Shown here: positions 12,730 to 25,455 of the stretch, one piece after another | How positions within the stretch are numbered: position 1 is the first letter of the stretch | How the letters are laid out: each line of letters starts with the position of its first letter | The notes under the pieces: model-generated | Told to the model about the DNA's origin: nothing | Databases searched by the model: none | The model's input: only the letters and a program-made list of their open reading frames with translations | Made by a program: the position numbers and the translations under genes | Assembly: GCA_963921425.1 (NCBI GenBank) | Contig: OY992833.1 | Location: 24,786,698 to 24,850,697 of the forward strand | Length of the DNA: 64,000 nt | Source: Dryas octopetala | Lineage: Eukaryota > Streptophyta > Magnoliopsida > Rosales > Rosaceae | Direction of reading: 5' to 3'

Positions 12730-13678
12730 TTAATGGACTCTTTTTTTTTTTTTTGTGGAATTTTGGAAAAGAGGGTTGTTATTTGTACACTTTTTTTTTT
12801 CTTTTTACACACCTATTTAAAAAAAACGCAAGGAAAAAGACCATATACCCCCATCTCTTTTTCTTTTTGCATACCCTTCCTAAACCTTAAAAAAAATAAA
12901 AAATACACAGACAAGCACACACCCATCCCCGACCACCTTAAAGGTATGTAATCTGAAAGCAAGAAAGATTGTGTTTTGAGTTGTACATTTTCTTTAAGAA
13001 TTCAGTGTCTAATATGAAAAATTGTGTTTTGAGTTTTGAGTTGTGCATGCCCGACCACCTAAAAAATACACAGACAAACACAATCTTTTTGCTCACCCAT
13101 TAACTCAAAGGTTTTTCTGAGCAGCCCACCACCTCCGGCGACCACCCACCCCCTCCTTGCCCTTATCTCCTCTCTCATTTTCTCTCCCTTTCTCTCTCTT
13201 TCTCCTTGTCTGTCTGTGTAGCTCCGGCAACCACTCTTCATTTTCCCTTTCTCCTCTCTCTTTTTTCTTGGCGTCTTGGACAATGGCTACCGCTTGGAGG
13301 GTTTGGTGGATTAGTGTCGAACCCCCTACAATTTGTGTGTGTAAAAGTTTTGGCTGCAGTTTTCGGGGTGAAAAGAGAGAGATGAGGGGCTAGGTTGGGT
13401 TTCAGGGAGAGAGAAAGAGGAGAGAGAGAATGAGGAGGGTAGGAGGGGCTGGGAGGTGCCAGGGAAAGAGGAGCCGGAGAGGAGAGAAGGTGGTCAGGGT
13501 GGGGGGAAGAAGAAGAAGAAGAAGAGAAAGGGTGTAGGTCGGTGGGGGTATGGGGAAGAAGAATTAGAAGAAAAAAAAAGAAGATGGGGATAAGGTGTGG
13601 GTGAGAGAAGGAGAAAGAGATGGAAAGAGGAGAGGGGCAAAATAGTCTTTTTATTTGGGTTTTTCCTTCTTTTTTTTG
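12730..13678. mobile_element. Possible left half of a larger MULE-like MITE
   Basis: The sequence near 12771 (GGTTGTTATTTGTACAC followed by a T-rich run) resembles the inverted sequence ending near 14405 (GTGCAAATAAG read outward). This suggests a larger related element that hosts the 13679-14297 copy. No target duplication was found. The interior is pyrimidine-rich, and its long open frames are low-complexity shadows. Confidence 0.35.
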
Positions 13679-14297
13679 AGTGCTGCTATTTGCACACCCT
13701 TTTTTTTCTTTTTGCACATCATTTTCCCACTTTTTCTCATTTCACACCTTCACACCCTTCCCATAATTAAATTTTCTTATACACACACCCCTCTCAATTA
13801 TCATAATATCCTCATTTTATCCAACACACCCCATCAACTCAAAAAAAAAAAAAAAAACACACACCCTTTCCCTCCTCACTGGACCACCTCTCTCCCTCCC
13901 CCTCCCTCTTTCTCTTCCCCAGCCCACCCTAACCCAGCCCCGACCACCCCAGCCCCGTCACAGCCCACCCCACCCCCGACCCACCCACCCAGCCTCTCAC
14001 CCGACCACCTCCTTCCCTCCCGCACCCTCCCCGCACCACCCTCCTCTCTCTCTCTCTCCTCCCCCGCAGCACCACCTCATCTCTCTCTCTCTCTCTCCTC
14101 CCTCGCGAGGTTGGGGCAAGGCTGGGGTGGTCGGGGTTGGGTTGGCCTGTGACGGGGAGAAATGGTAGAGAGAGGGAAGGAGAGATAGAGGGGATGTGGT
14201 TTTGGGTAATTTTGTTTTAGGTGTTTTTTGTCATTTCACAAATTTAAAATTTTGGGGTGCGCAAAAAAAAATTTTGGGGTGTGCAAATAGCAGCCCT
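13679..14297. mobile_element. Mutator-like MITE, 619 bp
   Basis: Terminal inverted repeats read AGTGCTGCTATTTGCACACC on the left and AGGGCTGCTATTTGCACACC inward from the right. The flanks are an exact 10-bp repeat CTTTTTTTTG (13669-13678 and 14298-14307), close to the 9-10 bp typical of MULEs. The T-rich target makes the exact duplication length uncertain. The interior is C-rich with no transposase. Confidence 0.65.
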
Positions 14298-14405
14298 CTT
14301 TTTTTTGTAAAGAGGGTGTGCAACACTCTTGGAAAATATTAGGATGTTTAAAATGTTAAAAAAAAATTGGGGTGCGTAGTGAAAAAGGAAAAGATGTGCA
14401 AATAA

Positions 14406-15345
14406 GGCCTTCCACAGCAGTGAGGGTGAGTTTGAGAGTGAGAGTGTATGAGAGTTAAGAGAAGCTCTAAAATGATCTACAGTGGGCCGGAGGGATGAGA
14501 TTGAGAGTGAGTGAGAGTTAGAGTTGAGGGTGAGATGAAAAAAAGTTGAGAGCTTCAATTGCGTGGGCCCTACCACGTGGGAGGAAATCAGAAACCAAAA
14601 ACATGAAACTTGGAAAAGACACAGCAGTCCTTTATTCAAAACTGAACTCACGTGCTGGCATGGAGGAATTGTGAGAAAAGTTGAGGGCATAATTGTACAA
14701 TCTGTGTGAGAGAAAAAGTGGCAGACCAGCCACTGTTGCACGCCAGGCTTGTCGGCTACTCACCTCCACTCGCGCTTGTGAGTCACGGACGTCCAGGATT
14801 GTTTCTAGCTTTCATCTTAACGGTCAATATTAATTGACCGGTACAAATTTATATACATATTTTTTTTTCGGGCAGTGACACGTGGCTGTATCTGGGCTTT
14901 CCGTTTCATATATCCGTTGGAGATCAACGGTCCACATTAATTGACCGCTATAAATATATTAAAAAATACATAAAAATTTAGAAAAAATATTTAAAAATTC
15001 ACAAAAATCAATTGTAAATTTAAAATATTTAATTTAGGTAATAAAATTATAAATCCAAATATAGTCAATATTAACCTTATATTAAAGATCTCTTAAAAAT
15101 AAAACTAATAGTATAATTTTTATAAATATTTAAGTTATAAATTATAACTTAATTATAACTTAATCTAATTTAGGCTTAATTTAATTAGGTACAACTGCAT
15201 TACTCTCAGCTCTTACTCTTAGCACCACTGCAGCTTCAGCATATATCACTCTCACTCTCAGGACAAAAAATTACTTTTCAGGCCACAAAATCACTTTTCA
15301 GGCCATATTTTACTCTTACTTTCACTCTCACCACTGTGGATGGCC
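14406..15345. mobile_element. PIF/Harbinger (Tourist-like) non-autonomous element, 940 bp
   Basis: Terminal inverted repeats are GGCCTTCCACAGCAGTGAGG and, inward from the right, GGCCATCCACAGTGGTGAGA. Both are followed by purine-rich GAGAGTGAGAG repeats. The 3-bp duplication TAA flanks both ends (14403-14405, 15346-15348), as for PIF/Harbinger. Two copies of a motif with ATTAATTGACC occur near 14826 and 14934. There is no transposase frame. Confidence 0.75.
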
Positions 15346-15573
15346 TAAGTTAAATAACAATCTCCTGTCTTATTAAAAAGGAGGAGGTAAAAAAGAGAAA
15401 AAGTAAAATCCCGAAGCGTCTGGGCTGTAGAATCTGGAATGTGCTTTCCGTAAAAACGAAGGAGTCAATTGAATTGAGACTTGAGAGAGAAGGTTTAAAA
15501 AATGAGCTATTTTTCCAAAATTTTCAAGACCCAAATCACCAACACAAACACCGATTGCAACCAAAGAAGCAAC

Positions 15574-17080
15574 ATGGAGAGAAGAGGAGGATCGCGTTCG
15601 AACGGAATGCTGCCGCTGCTAGCACTTCACGCGGCGAGCGAGTACTACCGTCTGGAGAGGAAGCCCCCCGTCACTGCCGCACTCCTTGCCGCCAATTCTC
15701 TCGTCTACTTACGCCCCGCTTTTCTCGACTCCATTCTCCCTCCCATCCGTGACGTCTGGTTCAACCCCCACCTCATATTCAAGGTAATTTTTCGACCCAT
15801 CACTCTTTCTAATTCAATTTCCTCTTTTATTTTCCAAATTCCCAAATATCGTCTCTGAATTTTAGTCATTTCCATATTTGCAGCTTTTTTGTTTAGATAA
15901 TAAGTCTTGAATTATTAATGTTTGCAACCTACTCGTGAGCAGACTAGGACCATTTTTCTTTTAGTTTTATGGGAAATTTGAAAAACCCCTAAAGACATCA
16001 CCTTTTTCTAGAATTTTAGAAATTTAAACCAATAGTGCTCGAACTGGGGTTCGAGCTGTGCTCAGACTCTCAGAGCCTTTTCGAGAAGTGCTCAAACCCT
16101 ATGCTATGGAGTAGAGCACTACTCGAGGGGAGTTTGAGGGTTTATATTTCTGAAATTATAAAATGTGACTAAAAATGTCTTCAATAGAAATGAAAAAAGG
16201 GCTGGTTTTAAAAAAATTTCTAGTTTCATATGTAATTGGGAAAATGATTACCCCATCTTACAGCCATGTATCTTTGCAATTGGTTGAACAGTACAAGGAC
16301 TTGAAGCGCTTCTTCTTGTCACCATTCTACCATGTGGGTGAGTCTCACCTGGTTTACAACATGCTCTCGCTCTTATGGAAGGGGATCCAGTTAGAATCTT
16401 CAATGGATAGTACTGAATTTGCATCCATGGTTGCTGTCCTGCTTGGTATGTCCCAAGGAATCACACTGCTGCTTTCCAAGTCCCTACTCATGTTCTTTGA
16501 CTATGACAAGGCTTACTACTCTGAATATGCTGTTGGGTTTTCTGGGGTCCTATTTGCCATGAAGGTTGTGCTCAATTCACAATCTGAAAACTACACTTAC
16601 GTGCATGGAATTCCGGTGCCATCTCATTATGCCGCTTGGGCTGAATTGGTTGTTGTCCAAATGTTGGTGCCTGGTGTCTCTTTCATTGGCCATCTGGGTG
16701 GAATTCTTGCTGGGCTTCTCTATCTTCGGTTGAGAAGGTCGTATTCTGGTTCAGACCCACTTACTGTAATCTTCAGAGGTGTTATTGGTGTACTAAGATG
16801 GCCTCTGAGGTTTTTACGAGACTTATTTCCACAGAGGAGGATATCTGGCAGAGGAAGGGTTGGTGGGAGTCAGAGAGGAATAGCTGTACCTGGTATGTGG
16901 AGATGCCATACATGTACATATGAAAATTCCGGTTGGTTAAATGCATGTGAAATGTGTTCGACAAATAGGAGTGACAATGATGATGGCATTGGCATGTCCT
17001 CACGTCGATCACATTATTCCGGTGACCTTCCTTTGGAAGAATTACGGAGGCGGAGGATGGAAAGATTTGGTGGACAATAG
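15574..17080 (+). CDS. RBL14: Rhomboid-like protease RBL14 with RanBP2 zinc finger
   Basis: Intramembrane serine protease of the rhomboid family; the Arabidopsis namesake (At3g17611) is annotated as mitochondrial. Exons are 15574-15783 and 16292-17080 (332 residues), joined in phase 0. Six or so hydrophobic segments run from residue 30 to 215. The likely catalytic Ser154 sits in GFSG and His204 in GHLGG, so the dyad is intact. A C-terminal RanBP2-type zinc finger follows, with Cys275, Cys278, Cys289 and Cys292 (MWRCHTCTYENSGWLNACEM). The protein ends with the conserved ELRRRRMERF. I chose ATG 15574 because its MERRGGSRSNGML start matches the Arabidopsis protein. The intron contains an unrelated open frame that runs into the second exon from 16175. 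Confidence 0.93.
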
Positions 17081-17870
17081 TAGATTAGTAGGATGGAAAG
17101 ATTTGGTAGATAATAGGGTCGTGACTCCTCAGCTTACCTTAAGCATGGCAAGAAGATGGATAAAAATTACAGATGTGGTCGGCATTACATATCATGTAAA
17201 TGCCAATTCCAACGTTCATTCCACATTTTGTTTGAATGTTCAATTTGTCATCATTGCTGCTGCTTTTATGCTGTTTGTATCGGTTCATTTGGTTAGAACT
17301 TTGAACTGATTGTCTTGGAGTGATAGATGTAGCTAACTTATCTTAATCCAATTATATGGTGAACTTTTATGCTTCTTTTGTTGATCATTGATAACATTTA
17401 TGCTTCTTTTGTTGATCATTGAGAACTTTGATGGTTGTTGGATAGCCTGGGTTTATGTTTTGTGTGTGAATTTAGGAAGAGTTGATCAAAGTAACTTGAT
17501 TTCTGAAGAAGAGAGGGCAAAACTGTACTCACAAAATCATTTTTTATAGGTTACACTCGTCCCTACAAAATCAACTTGTAAGGAAAAACTGTCCGTGGTT
17601 GATTTTTGTCCAGTTGTGTGCTACTTTGATTCCAAATGCTATGGCTTATAATAGAACTTGCCTTTAAAAAAGGCGAAGAACTTGCATGTCCATGCGTCCA
17701 TACCACACAGGTGGTATCCCCGAGATACCTAAGTTTTTTATTTAAAAAACAGTTTGTTAATGAAAGGATGACTAAAGCTTATATACTATGTTAAAATATT
17801 CTTTTCTTTTTCGACAAAAAAAAAATCTTTTCTTTCAATGTGAATAATTGAATATTTGAGACAACATGAA
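17081..17870 (+). other. RBL14 3' region
   Basis: This is the probable 3' UTR plus spacer. The end of the coding sequence is repeated: AGGATGGAAAGATTTGGT appears both at the stop codon and about 40 nt later, again leading into a stop. A second short direct repeat (TTTATGCTTCTTTTGTTGAT) occurs at about 17367 and 17397. I see no further gene. Confidence 0.45.
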
Positions 17871-17879
17871 AAAATTAGA

Positions 17880-18272
17880 TTGTGGTGCAAGATTCATGGC
17901 ATTATATTTTTTATACAAATTTTTAATAGGCCTACTTCATATAAGATTTCAACAATTCGAACCATCTATTTTTTAGATCTCCATTAAGGAATTTTCCTTA
18001 GATCTCCATTAAGGAATTTTCCTTGCAAAAAATTAGGTAAATCGGAAACCATTTACCATATAAGATTAAATAATCAACATTTCAAATGTTTATTTTGTTG
18101 ACCATTTAATCTTAATAGGTAAATGATTTATAATTTATCTAATTTTTTGCAAAAATGATTCTTTAATGGACACCTAAAAAATAAATGTTTCCAATCGTTG
18201 AAATCTTATATGGAGTAGACTTTATTGAAAATTTGTGTCAAAAATAGAATGTTACGGATCTGCATCCTTAGT
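17880..18272. mobile_element. Foldback MITE, about 390 bp
   Basis: The two halves are extended imperfect inverted repeats: CATATAAGATTTCAACAATT on the left pairs with CATATAAGATTTCAACGATT read inward from the right, and pairing continues for more than 100 nt through TTGCAAAAAATTAG and CATTTACC. The left arm has a small internal tandem duplication (AGATCTCCATTAAGGAATTT twice). Boundaries are approximate and no target duplication was recognised. Confidence 0.6.
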
Positions 18273-18477
18273 TTATGAGATATACTTTGTTAAAAAAAAA
18301 AATTATTTGGGCCGGGCTTCTCTTTTTTGTCGAATACTTTGGGCCGGGCTAAGTAAACCGCAGCAGACAAAACAAATGATAAGGGAATAGATAGAGATAA
18401 CCGTTGTTTCCTTCACCATCCAACGACTCCTGTTCTTCTTCTACTTAGTGCAAGCAGCAAGCTGTAAACAAATACTT

Positions 18478-21400
18478 ATGGAGCTCAGCAAAATATCAAT
18501 AACTAATAGCCATACCCAATTGCCCATATCCAGAAACAACAGTGAAATGTTGGGCAAAGCTCCTGCTCCAGTAGTAAACCTAAGGCCAAAACGCCTTGAA
18601 CCCGAATGGACGACGGTGGCACACCACAAGTGCAAGTCTGTAGTAGAGCTCCATCAGATGAGAAAATGGGGGATAAGTTGTAGTTTAAGTCAGAGACCCA
18701 TTGATAACCCTGCAGCAACTTATGACCTTATGGACGATTTCATTGTCTTGGGAGCAAACACCAATGACTCTTCTGTTCATGACCCTCCCAAAAGCAATAC
18801 CACCCATGGAGGTCCTCTCTCTCTAATTTCAACTTTAATTTCAATTGGGTTTCGCTTTCTGTTTCTGCTTGTTCATGTTCACCTTAACTTACTTGTATTT
18901 ACCCTTCTAAGACTTCTTTTCATCTACATGAAACTTGGAACTCCTTCTGTCCCATTATTGAATGACTTTTTATCTTTTTAATCTCACATATTAGTTACCA
19001 GGTTGGTTTTTGTCCCAAAATATTTTCTATTTTCCACCAAACTTTAGATTAATGACTAATTAAAGTTACACATTGTCCTAATAATCCAAGCATTGGTTGA
19101 ACATATGTACATATATGATTTGTCTGATGCAAAGTGCACATATATTTATCCTGTTTGAGAGGGGATTTTGAGCATGCACTACCATTTACAGATGATGACC
19201 ATCAAACGGGGCGTACTAGGAGACTTACTGGAAGTTTTGGGAGATTGAAAGTACAAAGAGTGAAAGCTATAGTCGAGAAAACGTCTCGGGTGAAGCAAGA
19301 AATTAATGAAAATGACAATGAACTAAATGTACAAGATACACCAGCATTTATCAATTCACATTCTACACCTGAAGTTATGGAGAAAAGGAAGAAGGGAAAT
19401 GCCCTCAGTCATGGTGGAAGAGATTCAAGTGCTTCCCGCTCACAACAATTTAGGTACAGGATGCAGAAGAAGGGGACAACAGACGGCATGGAGAATGTTT
19501 TTGAGCCACTCGATGAGAATCAAAATAAACCAGATAAACCACATAACTTTGACACCAAGGTCTACAGACGAAAGCCTTCAGTTCCAAGAGGTTCTCCTGC
19601 TTACTCAAAAGGATGGGGCAAAGGAGGGTCCATAGATAACTTGTCTGAGTTTCCAGACCTAAAGCACCGACGAAAATTGTCCACTGACAGTGACTTTTTC
19701 AGTCGAAAATCCTTCAGGGATCTGGGGTGTAGTGATGATATGATTGAATGTCTAAGGAAGCAGCTTTTCCAGCGCCCATCACATATTCAGGTACATCAGC
19801 ATTGTGCCCATGTTGACATATGTGAAGAGTCGTGCTTTGAAATGTATCCACTTTAAGAAATGCTGCATTTATACTGTAACTTAGAAATTCTGACCTGTTA
19901 GGATAAATTCTTGAATTCAAATGTTGAGATAATGGTTTGATAGTTCCTAATAATGTTAAGGCATTATAAAATTTGTAGAATGTGTAATATCAAGCTAATA
20001 TATTGGTGTATGAAGTTCATGCTTAGTCAACTTGTTCAAGGATGTACATTGAAACAGTTTCCTATAGATAAACTCATATTTGCTGAAAGAGTGATGCACT
20101 CATAATTTCTTCAGTGCACTTTATAACCATGTTACACATCTTGGATAACTGCAGGCCTTGGCATTTGCTCCAGTTATTGAGGGAAAAAGCACTATTATAG
20201 CTGACCAAAGTGGATCTGGAAAGACATTAGCTTATCTTGCTCCAGTAATTCAGCGCATGAGGCAAGAAGAACTTCGAGGACTGAGCAAGTCCTTTTCACA
20301 GAGTCCTCGAGTAGTTATATTGGTACCAACTGCTGAGTTGGCTTCTCAGGTCATTTTCTGTTGTGTATTAACTTGCTATTTTCATCTTGTGATCTACATG
20401 CTTTTAATTTTTGCTGTCACCTCTGCTCAGGTTGATTTAACAACAGCTTTCTAAGCATTTTAGTTTATTGCCAGCTCGTAGTTGTTTGACCTTGTTTGTT
20501 GTGCCTAAAATGTACAATTAGATGGGAACCAGATATAATTGTGACCTTGACGTTAGGCCATAGGTCCTGTGCTTGTCCATGAATAAATTGCTCATCCCTG
20601 CAGAGCTGTTTATAAAAAAGGCATAGAGAGCCAAGATGCAGAAAGGCATTTACCAACCACAAATGCAAATTTGGTGCTTGTTTGAAAGAATTTTTTATTA
20701 TTATTACTATTTTTTTATGCAGTTTGCATGTAAGTAGAAAAGGATAATGGATATTTAGTCTTTTTGCATCCCTCTGAATAGTGTTGCAGCCATTACCTAA
20801 TGCAAGTGTAACTTGTGCAGGTTTTGGGTAATTGCCGATCAATGTCAAAATTTGGGGTTCCAGTCAGGTCTATGGTTGTAACAGGTGGTTATCGACAGAA
20901 AACTCAGCTGGAGAATTTACAACAAGGTGTTGATGTTCTAATAGCAACACCTGGCCGATTTATGTATCTAATTAAAGAGGGCTTCTTGCAATTAACACAT
21001 CTAAGATGGTAACCCAGTTTTCCTATAACTTTGCATAATTTGTGTCATAATTATGTCTTGGGGTTGATAAATTAAAGCTCCTTTATAATTTGAATGGTGG
21101 TGTATATCCTCCCTACTTGGCTAACGTATTGTTTTTGTTTCTTGAGAGTGTATCAAGCAGCAATCTGTCACTATTTTTATTATCAACTCTGACAACAAAT
21201 GTTGAACCATATATTTTAGATAGAGCATAAAACGTGAATAACTAAGGATTTGCTAGAATGGATTCTCATAGTCTGTGTTGTCAATGAGTGATAGACTTTA
21301 TTTGACAACTTTGGAGGAGATTTGAGAATGATGCACCTTAATTTCTGTTGTCTGTATCCATTAGCGAGCTTGTTCCTTTGGTTAATGTAATATTGTAATT

Positions 21401-23075
21401 GTCTTAAACTGTTATACCTCGTTGTGCTTCTTTCACTTTGACGAATAAATTCACTCAGCATTTAAATTAATCTAATGTAAGTAGAATAATAGAATTTAGG
21501 AGTTCTTGGTGTTGTTGTTGACTGGTCAATCTCTATGTTTGTGGGTGGGTGTGGGAGTGTGCATTCGTGCTTGTGTTTGTTGATTTACCTGCATGGCACA
21601 TCAATATTTGACAAGGTATTTTACTAGTGTTAATACAATTAGGAACCTCTTGTTGCAGTGCTGTGCTGGATGAGGTAGATATACTCTTTAATGATGAGGA
21701 TTTTGAAGCAGCACTGCAGAGTTTGATCAATACTTCATCTGTCACCACACAATATCTTTTTGTGACTGCAACTTTACCACTTAACATTTACAACAAATTA
21801 GTTGAAGTATTTCCTGATTGTGAAGTAGTCATGGCACCTGGAATGCACCGTATAAGCCCTGGCCTTGAAGAGGTTGGTTTCCAATAGTTATCCCGTTGCT
21901 TAATTTCTTAGTTATTTATTTTGAAGCCTTGCGCAATGGATTTTAGATTGTGGTCCTGGTAGATAGGTGGTCAATATGAAGGCTCTTATTTTATTATGGT
22001 CCACATAGTTTCATAGCATGTCATACATATTGACAGCCCTACTCATATTTGATTTAACAATCCTAAAATCTCCCAAATCCTACTCATAGTTTATTTCAAA
22101 TTTGATTTGGTATAAGAGAAAAAAATGTCACCATCAGTTGTGGGAGAAAAGGGTACTGAAATTCTTTTTCCTAAGTTCCCTTTCAAATCCTTTTTATTAG
22201 AGTTGAAGAGGTTTATATTACTCCAAAATGATGGATTTTAGTCATCATGATTCATGTTCAGGTTCTTGTAGATTGCAGTGGAGATGATGGAAGTGAAAAA
22301 TCTCCCGAGATGGCATTCACAAATAAGAAATCTGCTCTTCTGCAGCTTGTGGGGGGAAGTCCAGTTCCCAAAACAATAGTTTTCTGTAACAAGGTAAGGT
22401 GGAGCCTTTTCCTTTTGGGTGGCTTACTGTGTACCTGGGGTATGTCCCTGTGTGCTTGTTACATGGAACTTAATTTCTTCTCATCTCATTTGAGAAATTT
22501 TAATTCAAGTTAGCTTTTCCTTTCTAATTTGCAGATTGAGACTTGCCGAAAAGTTGAGAATGTATTAAGACGTTTTGACAGAAGTGGAACTCATGTTCAA
22601 GTTCTACCATTCCACTCTGCTCTGGCGCAAGAATCACGGGTTGCAAATATGGAGGAGTTCACCAAATCTCATTCAGAGCAAGTCTCACAGTTTTTGGTTT
22701 GCACTGATAGGTATGCCTTATTTCGGGTACTGAAATTTGATTGCATAATAGGTATGCATGCACGGGTTAGTTTTTTGTTCAATCAAAATTAGTCAGATAC
22801 TGTAACAGCAACTGGATGTTTATGAAATATCTGGTAGGGCATCACGTGGAATCGACTTTTCTGGCGTGGATCATGTTATACTGTTCGACTTCCCTCGTGA
22901 TCCAAGTGAGTATGTGCGACGTGTTGGAAGAACTGCCAGAGGTGCTGGAGGAATAGGCAAGGCATTCATCTTTGTGGTTGGCAAGCAAGTGTCCCTTGCA
23001 CGAAGGATAATGGAAAGAAACCAAAAAGGTCACCCGGTGCACGATGTACCAGCTGCATATGAGTTTGTGTATTAG
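18478..23075 (+). CDS. RH50: DEAD-box ATP-dependent RNA helicase, RH50 type
   Basis: Plant-specific DEAD-box protein related to Arabidopsis RH50 and rice BIRH1; predicted plastid-targeted. Exons: 18478-18811, 19162-19790, 20155-20349, 20821-21008, 21659-21872, 22262-22393, 22535-22710, 22838-23075. All phases fit, giving 701 residues. A basic, low-complexity N-terminal third precedes the helicase core. Motifs: ADQSGSGKT at 337-345 (motif I), PTAELA (Ia), TPGR (Ib), DEVD at 453-456 (II, instead of DEAD), TAT at 485-487 (III, instead of SAT), and RRVGRTARG (VI). The first donor (GGAG|GTCCTC) is weak. ATG 18547 (MLGKAPAP) is in frame and may be the true start. Function in RNA metabolism is inferred from family. 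Confidence 0.92.
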
Positions 23076-23715
23076 TATTCAAAGCCCTCTTGTAAAATAG
23101 ATGATGAGTTAGATTGCCAAAAGAGCTGAGGCTGATATTGCTCTCTTTATTTGTCACTAGTCACTACTACTCTGAAATCTGAATGAAGCAGAGTGCAAGG
23201 CTGGTCTGCTAAAAAACACTAGTGATTTTCTTAAATATATTTAACTGATTTGAAGCCTAATTAAAAAAAAAAAAAAAAAAAATCTTAACTAGGCAGGGTA
23301 ATGAACTAATGATCATTTACTAATCAAATTATAGGATAATCTAACATGTCAGTTTGATAAGTTGATAGTATTCCTTTAAATAAGCAACATAAAAAACGAG
23401 TAATCCATTTATTATATGACAAAAAAACATTCCTTTAAATCCAAAGAAATTAACCAACAAAAAAGGAGAACATATTTCAAAAAGAAAAAAAATCCTTGTA
23501 ACAAAATGAGAAATTTGGCTAATGACAAAAACTCCTTTGGGAAGGGTTCTTTTTTAATAAATAAATAAAAATTTAAAAAACAGAGAGGGCAATGCTTGTT
23601 CTGGGTGCGGGTGGGAAGGATAAGGTAACAAATAGAAGAATTGGGCATTGGGGCTTTAGAAATACAGAGAGAAAGACAGAGCGAGACGACAGAGAGAGAT
23701 AGAGAGATAGAGAAA
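23076..23715. other. Spacer between RH50 and L18c
   Basis: This holds the RH50 3' UTR, a poly(A) tract (about 23264-23282), AT-rich sequence, and the L18c promoter and 5' UTR with GA repeats (23665-23713). I see no other gene. Confidence 0.45.
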
Positions 23716-25455
23716 ATGTCAGCGTCACTTTCGTTCCTTGGGAGTGCGATATCGACTTCCCAACAGCTATGGGTGCGTCCTAAGCTTGTGGGGGTGGCGA
23801 CTCCAAGGCCTCAATCTCAGTCTCTTGTTGTGGAAGCCAAAGCTACTACCAAAAGAGAAGACCGGACCGCCCGCCATACTCGTATCAGAAAGAAGGTACC
23901 AACACTCTCTCTTTCTCTCTCTATAATTCATTGTATCGACTATCCGTCCAATTTTACAATTTCATTAAGATTACATTTTCTGAATTGGAGCATAGCCTTC
24001 CCATCATACAGTAGTAGAGCATAGCTTCCCAAGACTAGGAAAATGTGTGTGTGTCTTCCATTTCATATGTCATATAGTCACTCATTTGCATATACATGAA
24101 CTGGGTTTAGCCTGTTTTAGTTTTGATTTACAGAATTTTCAGTCTGAGAGCAGATTAAGCATAGATTACCTTAACTGCTAGGATTCTGCTTTGTCACACT
24201 GAATGCTCATGGAAAAGAATAGGCATTAGCAGGCACCTCCTTTAAGTGGATCAAGTCCCCATGAGTGTGTGTGCCTCTCATAATCTCTAGAGTTTCTGGT
24301 ACTAGGTGGTTTGGAAAGTTTAGTGTGTTTTCTCTGTTGAAAGTTCTGAAGGCGAAATTGTGAAGCTCCAATTGGGTGCTTATTGGCAACATTAATGCAC
24401 TCTCTCATTGCAAATGAACTTCGTTGAAATATTTTCCAATGTTTCTATTTCTTGATAAGACCCTTGATTCTGTTCTCTACACTCATCATAGTATGCTGGT
24501 GAAGTTTACTAAATGTACCATCTTGTGAACATTTATTTGTTTTGCTGGTTCTTGGAGCCTTTAAATTCTAATGGTTCTTTGTTTATGCTTCACTCCTCGT
24601 CCTCTCTAATCTGTTGAAAGATATTACCTGAAAATGAGAGTTGCTGGTTCTGGTTATGGGTGACCCATTTCTTGTTTTTTCAGGTTGAAGGGACTCCCGA
24701 AAGGCCAAGGTTATGTGTCTTCCGCTCCAACAAGCACATCTATGCCCAAGTGATTGATGATACCAAGATGCACACACTTGCTTCAGCTTCAACAATGCAG
24801 AAACCCATGTCTGAAGAGTTTGACTACACTTCTGGTCCTACTGTTGTAAGTTCACAGATATTGATTGAACAGCTTGTTGAATATTGTCGCTAGGCCATGT
24901 GTTTCAATAGTTTGAAAAGTTTATTGCATGTGTTTCTCTGTTATGGAAGTGTTCAATAGATATGTTTTCCCTTATATCTAAATATGGTCAAAATAAGTGT
25001 TAAAATAGCTTTATTTTCCTGAAGCCCATTGCTTAGTTAAACTGTTGCATAGCAACAATTTGCAAGCTCCTTCTATCACTTGTCTTTATTATTTGATCTT
25101 CCTGTAGGTTAATTCCTATTGGATAATTAATAAATGATGATAAGAACAAAACTTTACAGTTGGAGAAGTTTTATGATTCAGCCTAGACCTTGATTTCTTT
25201 GGTTGCTAATTTGCTAAATTTACCTTCTATTTGATGACACTTGTTTCCCTTAACTTTGTTATTTGTCCAACAAAAGTCCTTATCTATTCAAGCTTCTGGC
25301 AACAGGAAGTGGCAAAGAAGGTGGGAGAAGTCATTGCAAAGTCCTGTTTGGAGAAAGGGATTACAAAGGTGGCCTTTGACCGAGGTGGATATCCATACCA
25401 TGGACGTGTGGAAGCCCTTGCTGATGCCGCTAGGGAACACGGCCTTCAATTCTGA
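23716..25455 (+). CDS. RPL18: Plastid ribosomal protein L18 (uL18c)
   Basis: Component of the chloroplast 50S subunit; the L18 family binds 5S rRNA. Exons are 23716-23895, 24684-24845 and 25306-25455, all phase 0, 163 residues. The first 45 or so residues ([17 protein letters not shown]...) are Ser-rich without acidic residues, typical of a plastid transit peptide. The mature part has the L18 signatures [31 protein letters not shown] and [12 protein letters not shown], and ends [13 protein letters not shown] as in bacterial and plastid L18. Family length is normal. Nuclear-encoded and single-frame, with no lesions seen. Arabidopsis counterpart At1g48350 (from memory). Confidence 0.96.

Noticed and set aside
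13238..14152. Frames of about 160 codons rich in Pro, Ser and His on both strands
   Set aside because: Pyrimidine-rich interior of MITE sequences with no protein family character.
15441..15752. Alternative frame overlapping RBL14 exon 1
   Set aside because: The conserved rhomboid N terminus is in the other frame (ATG 15574).
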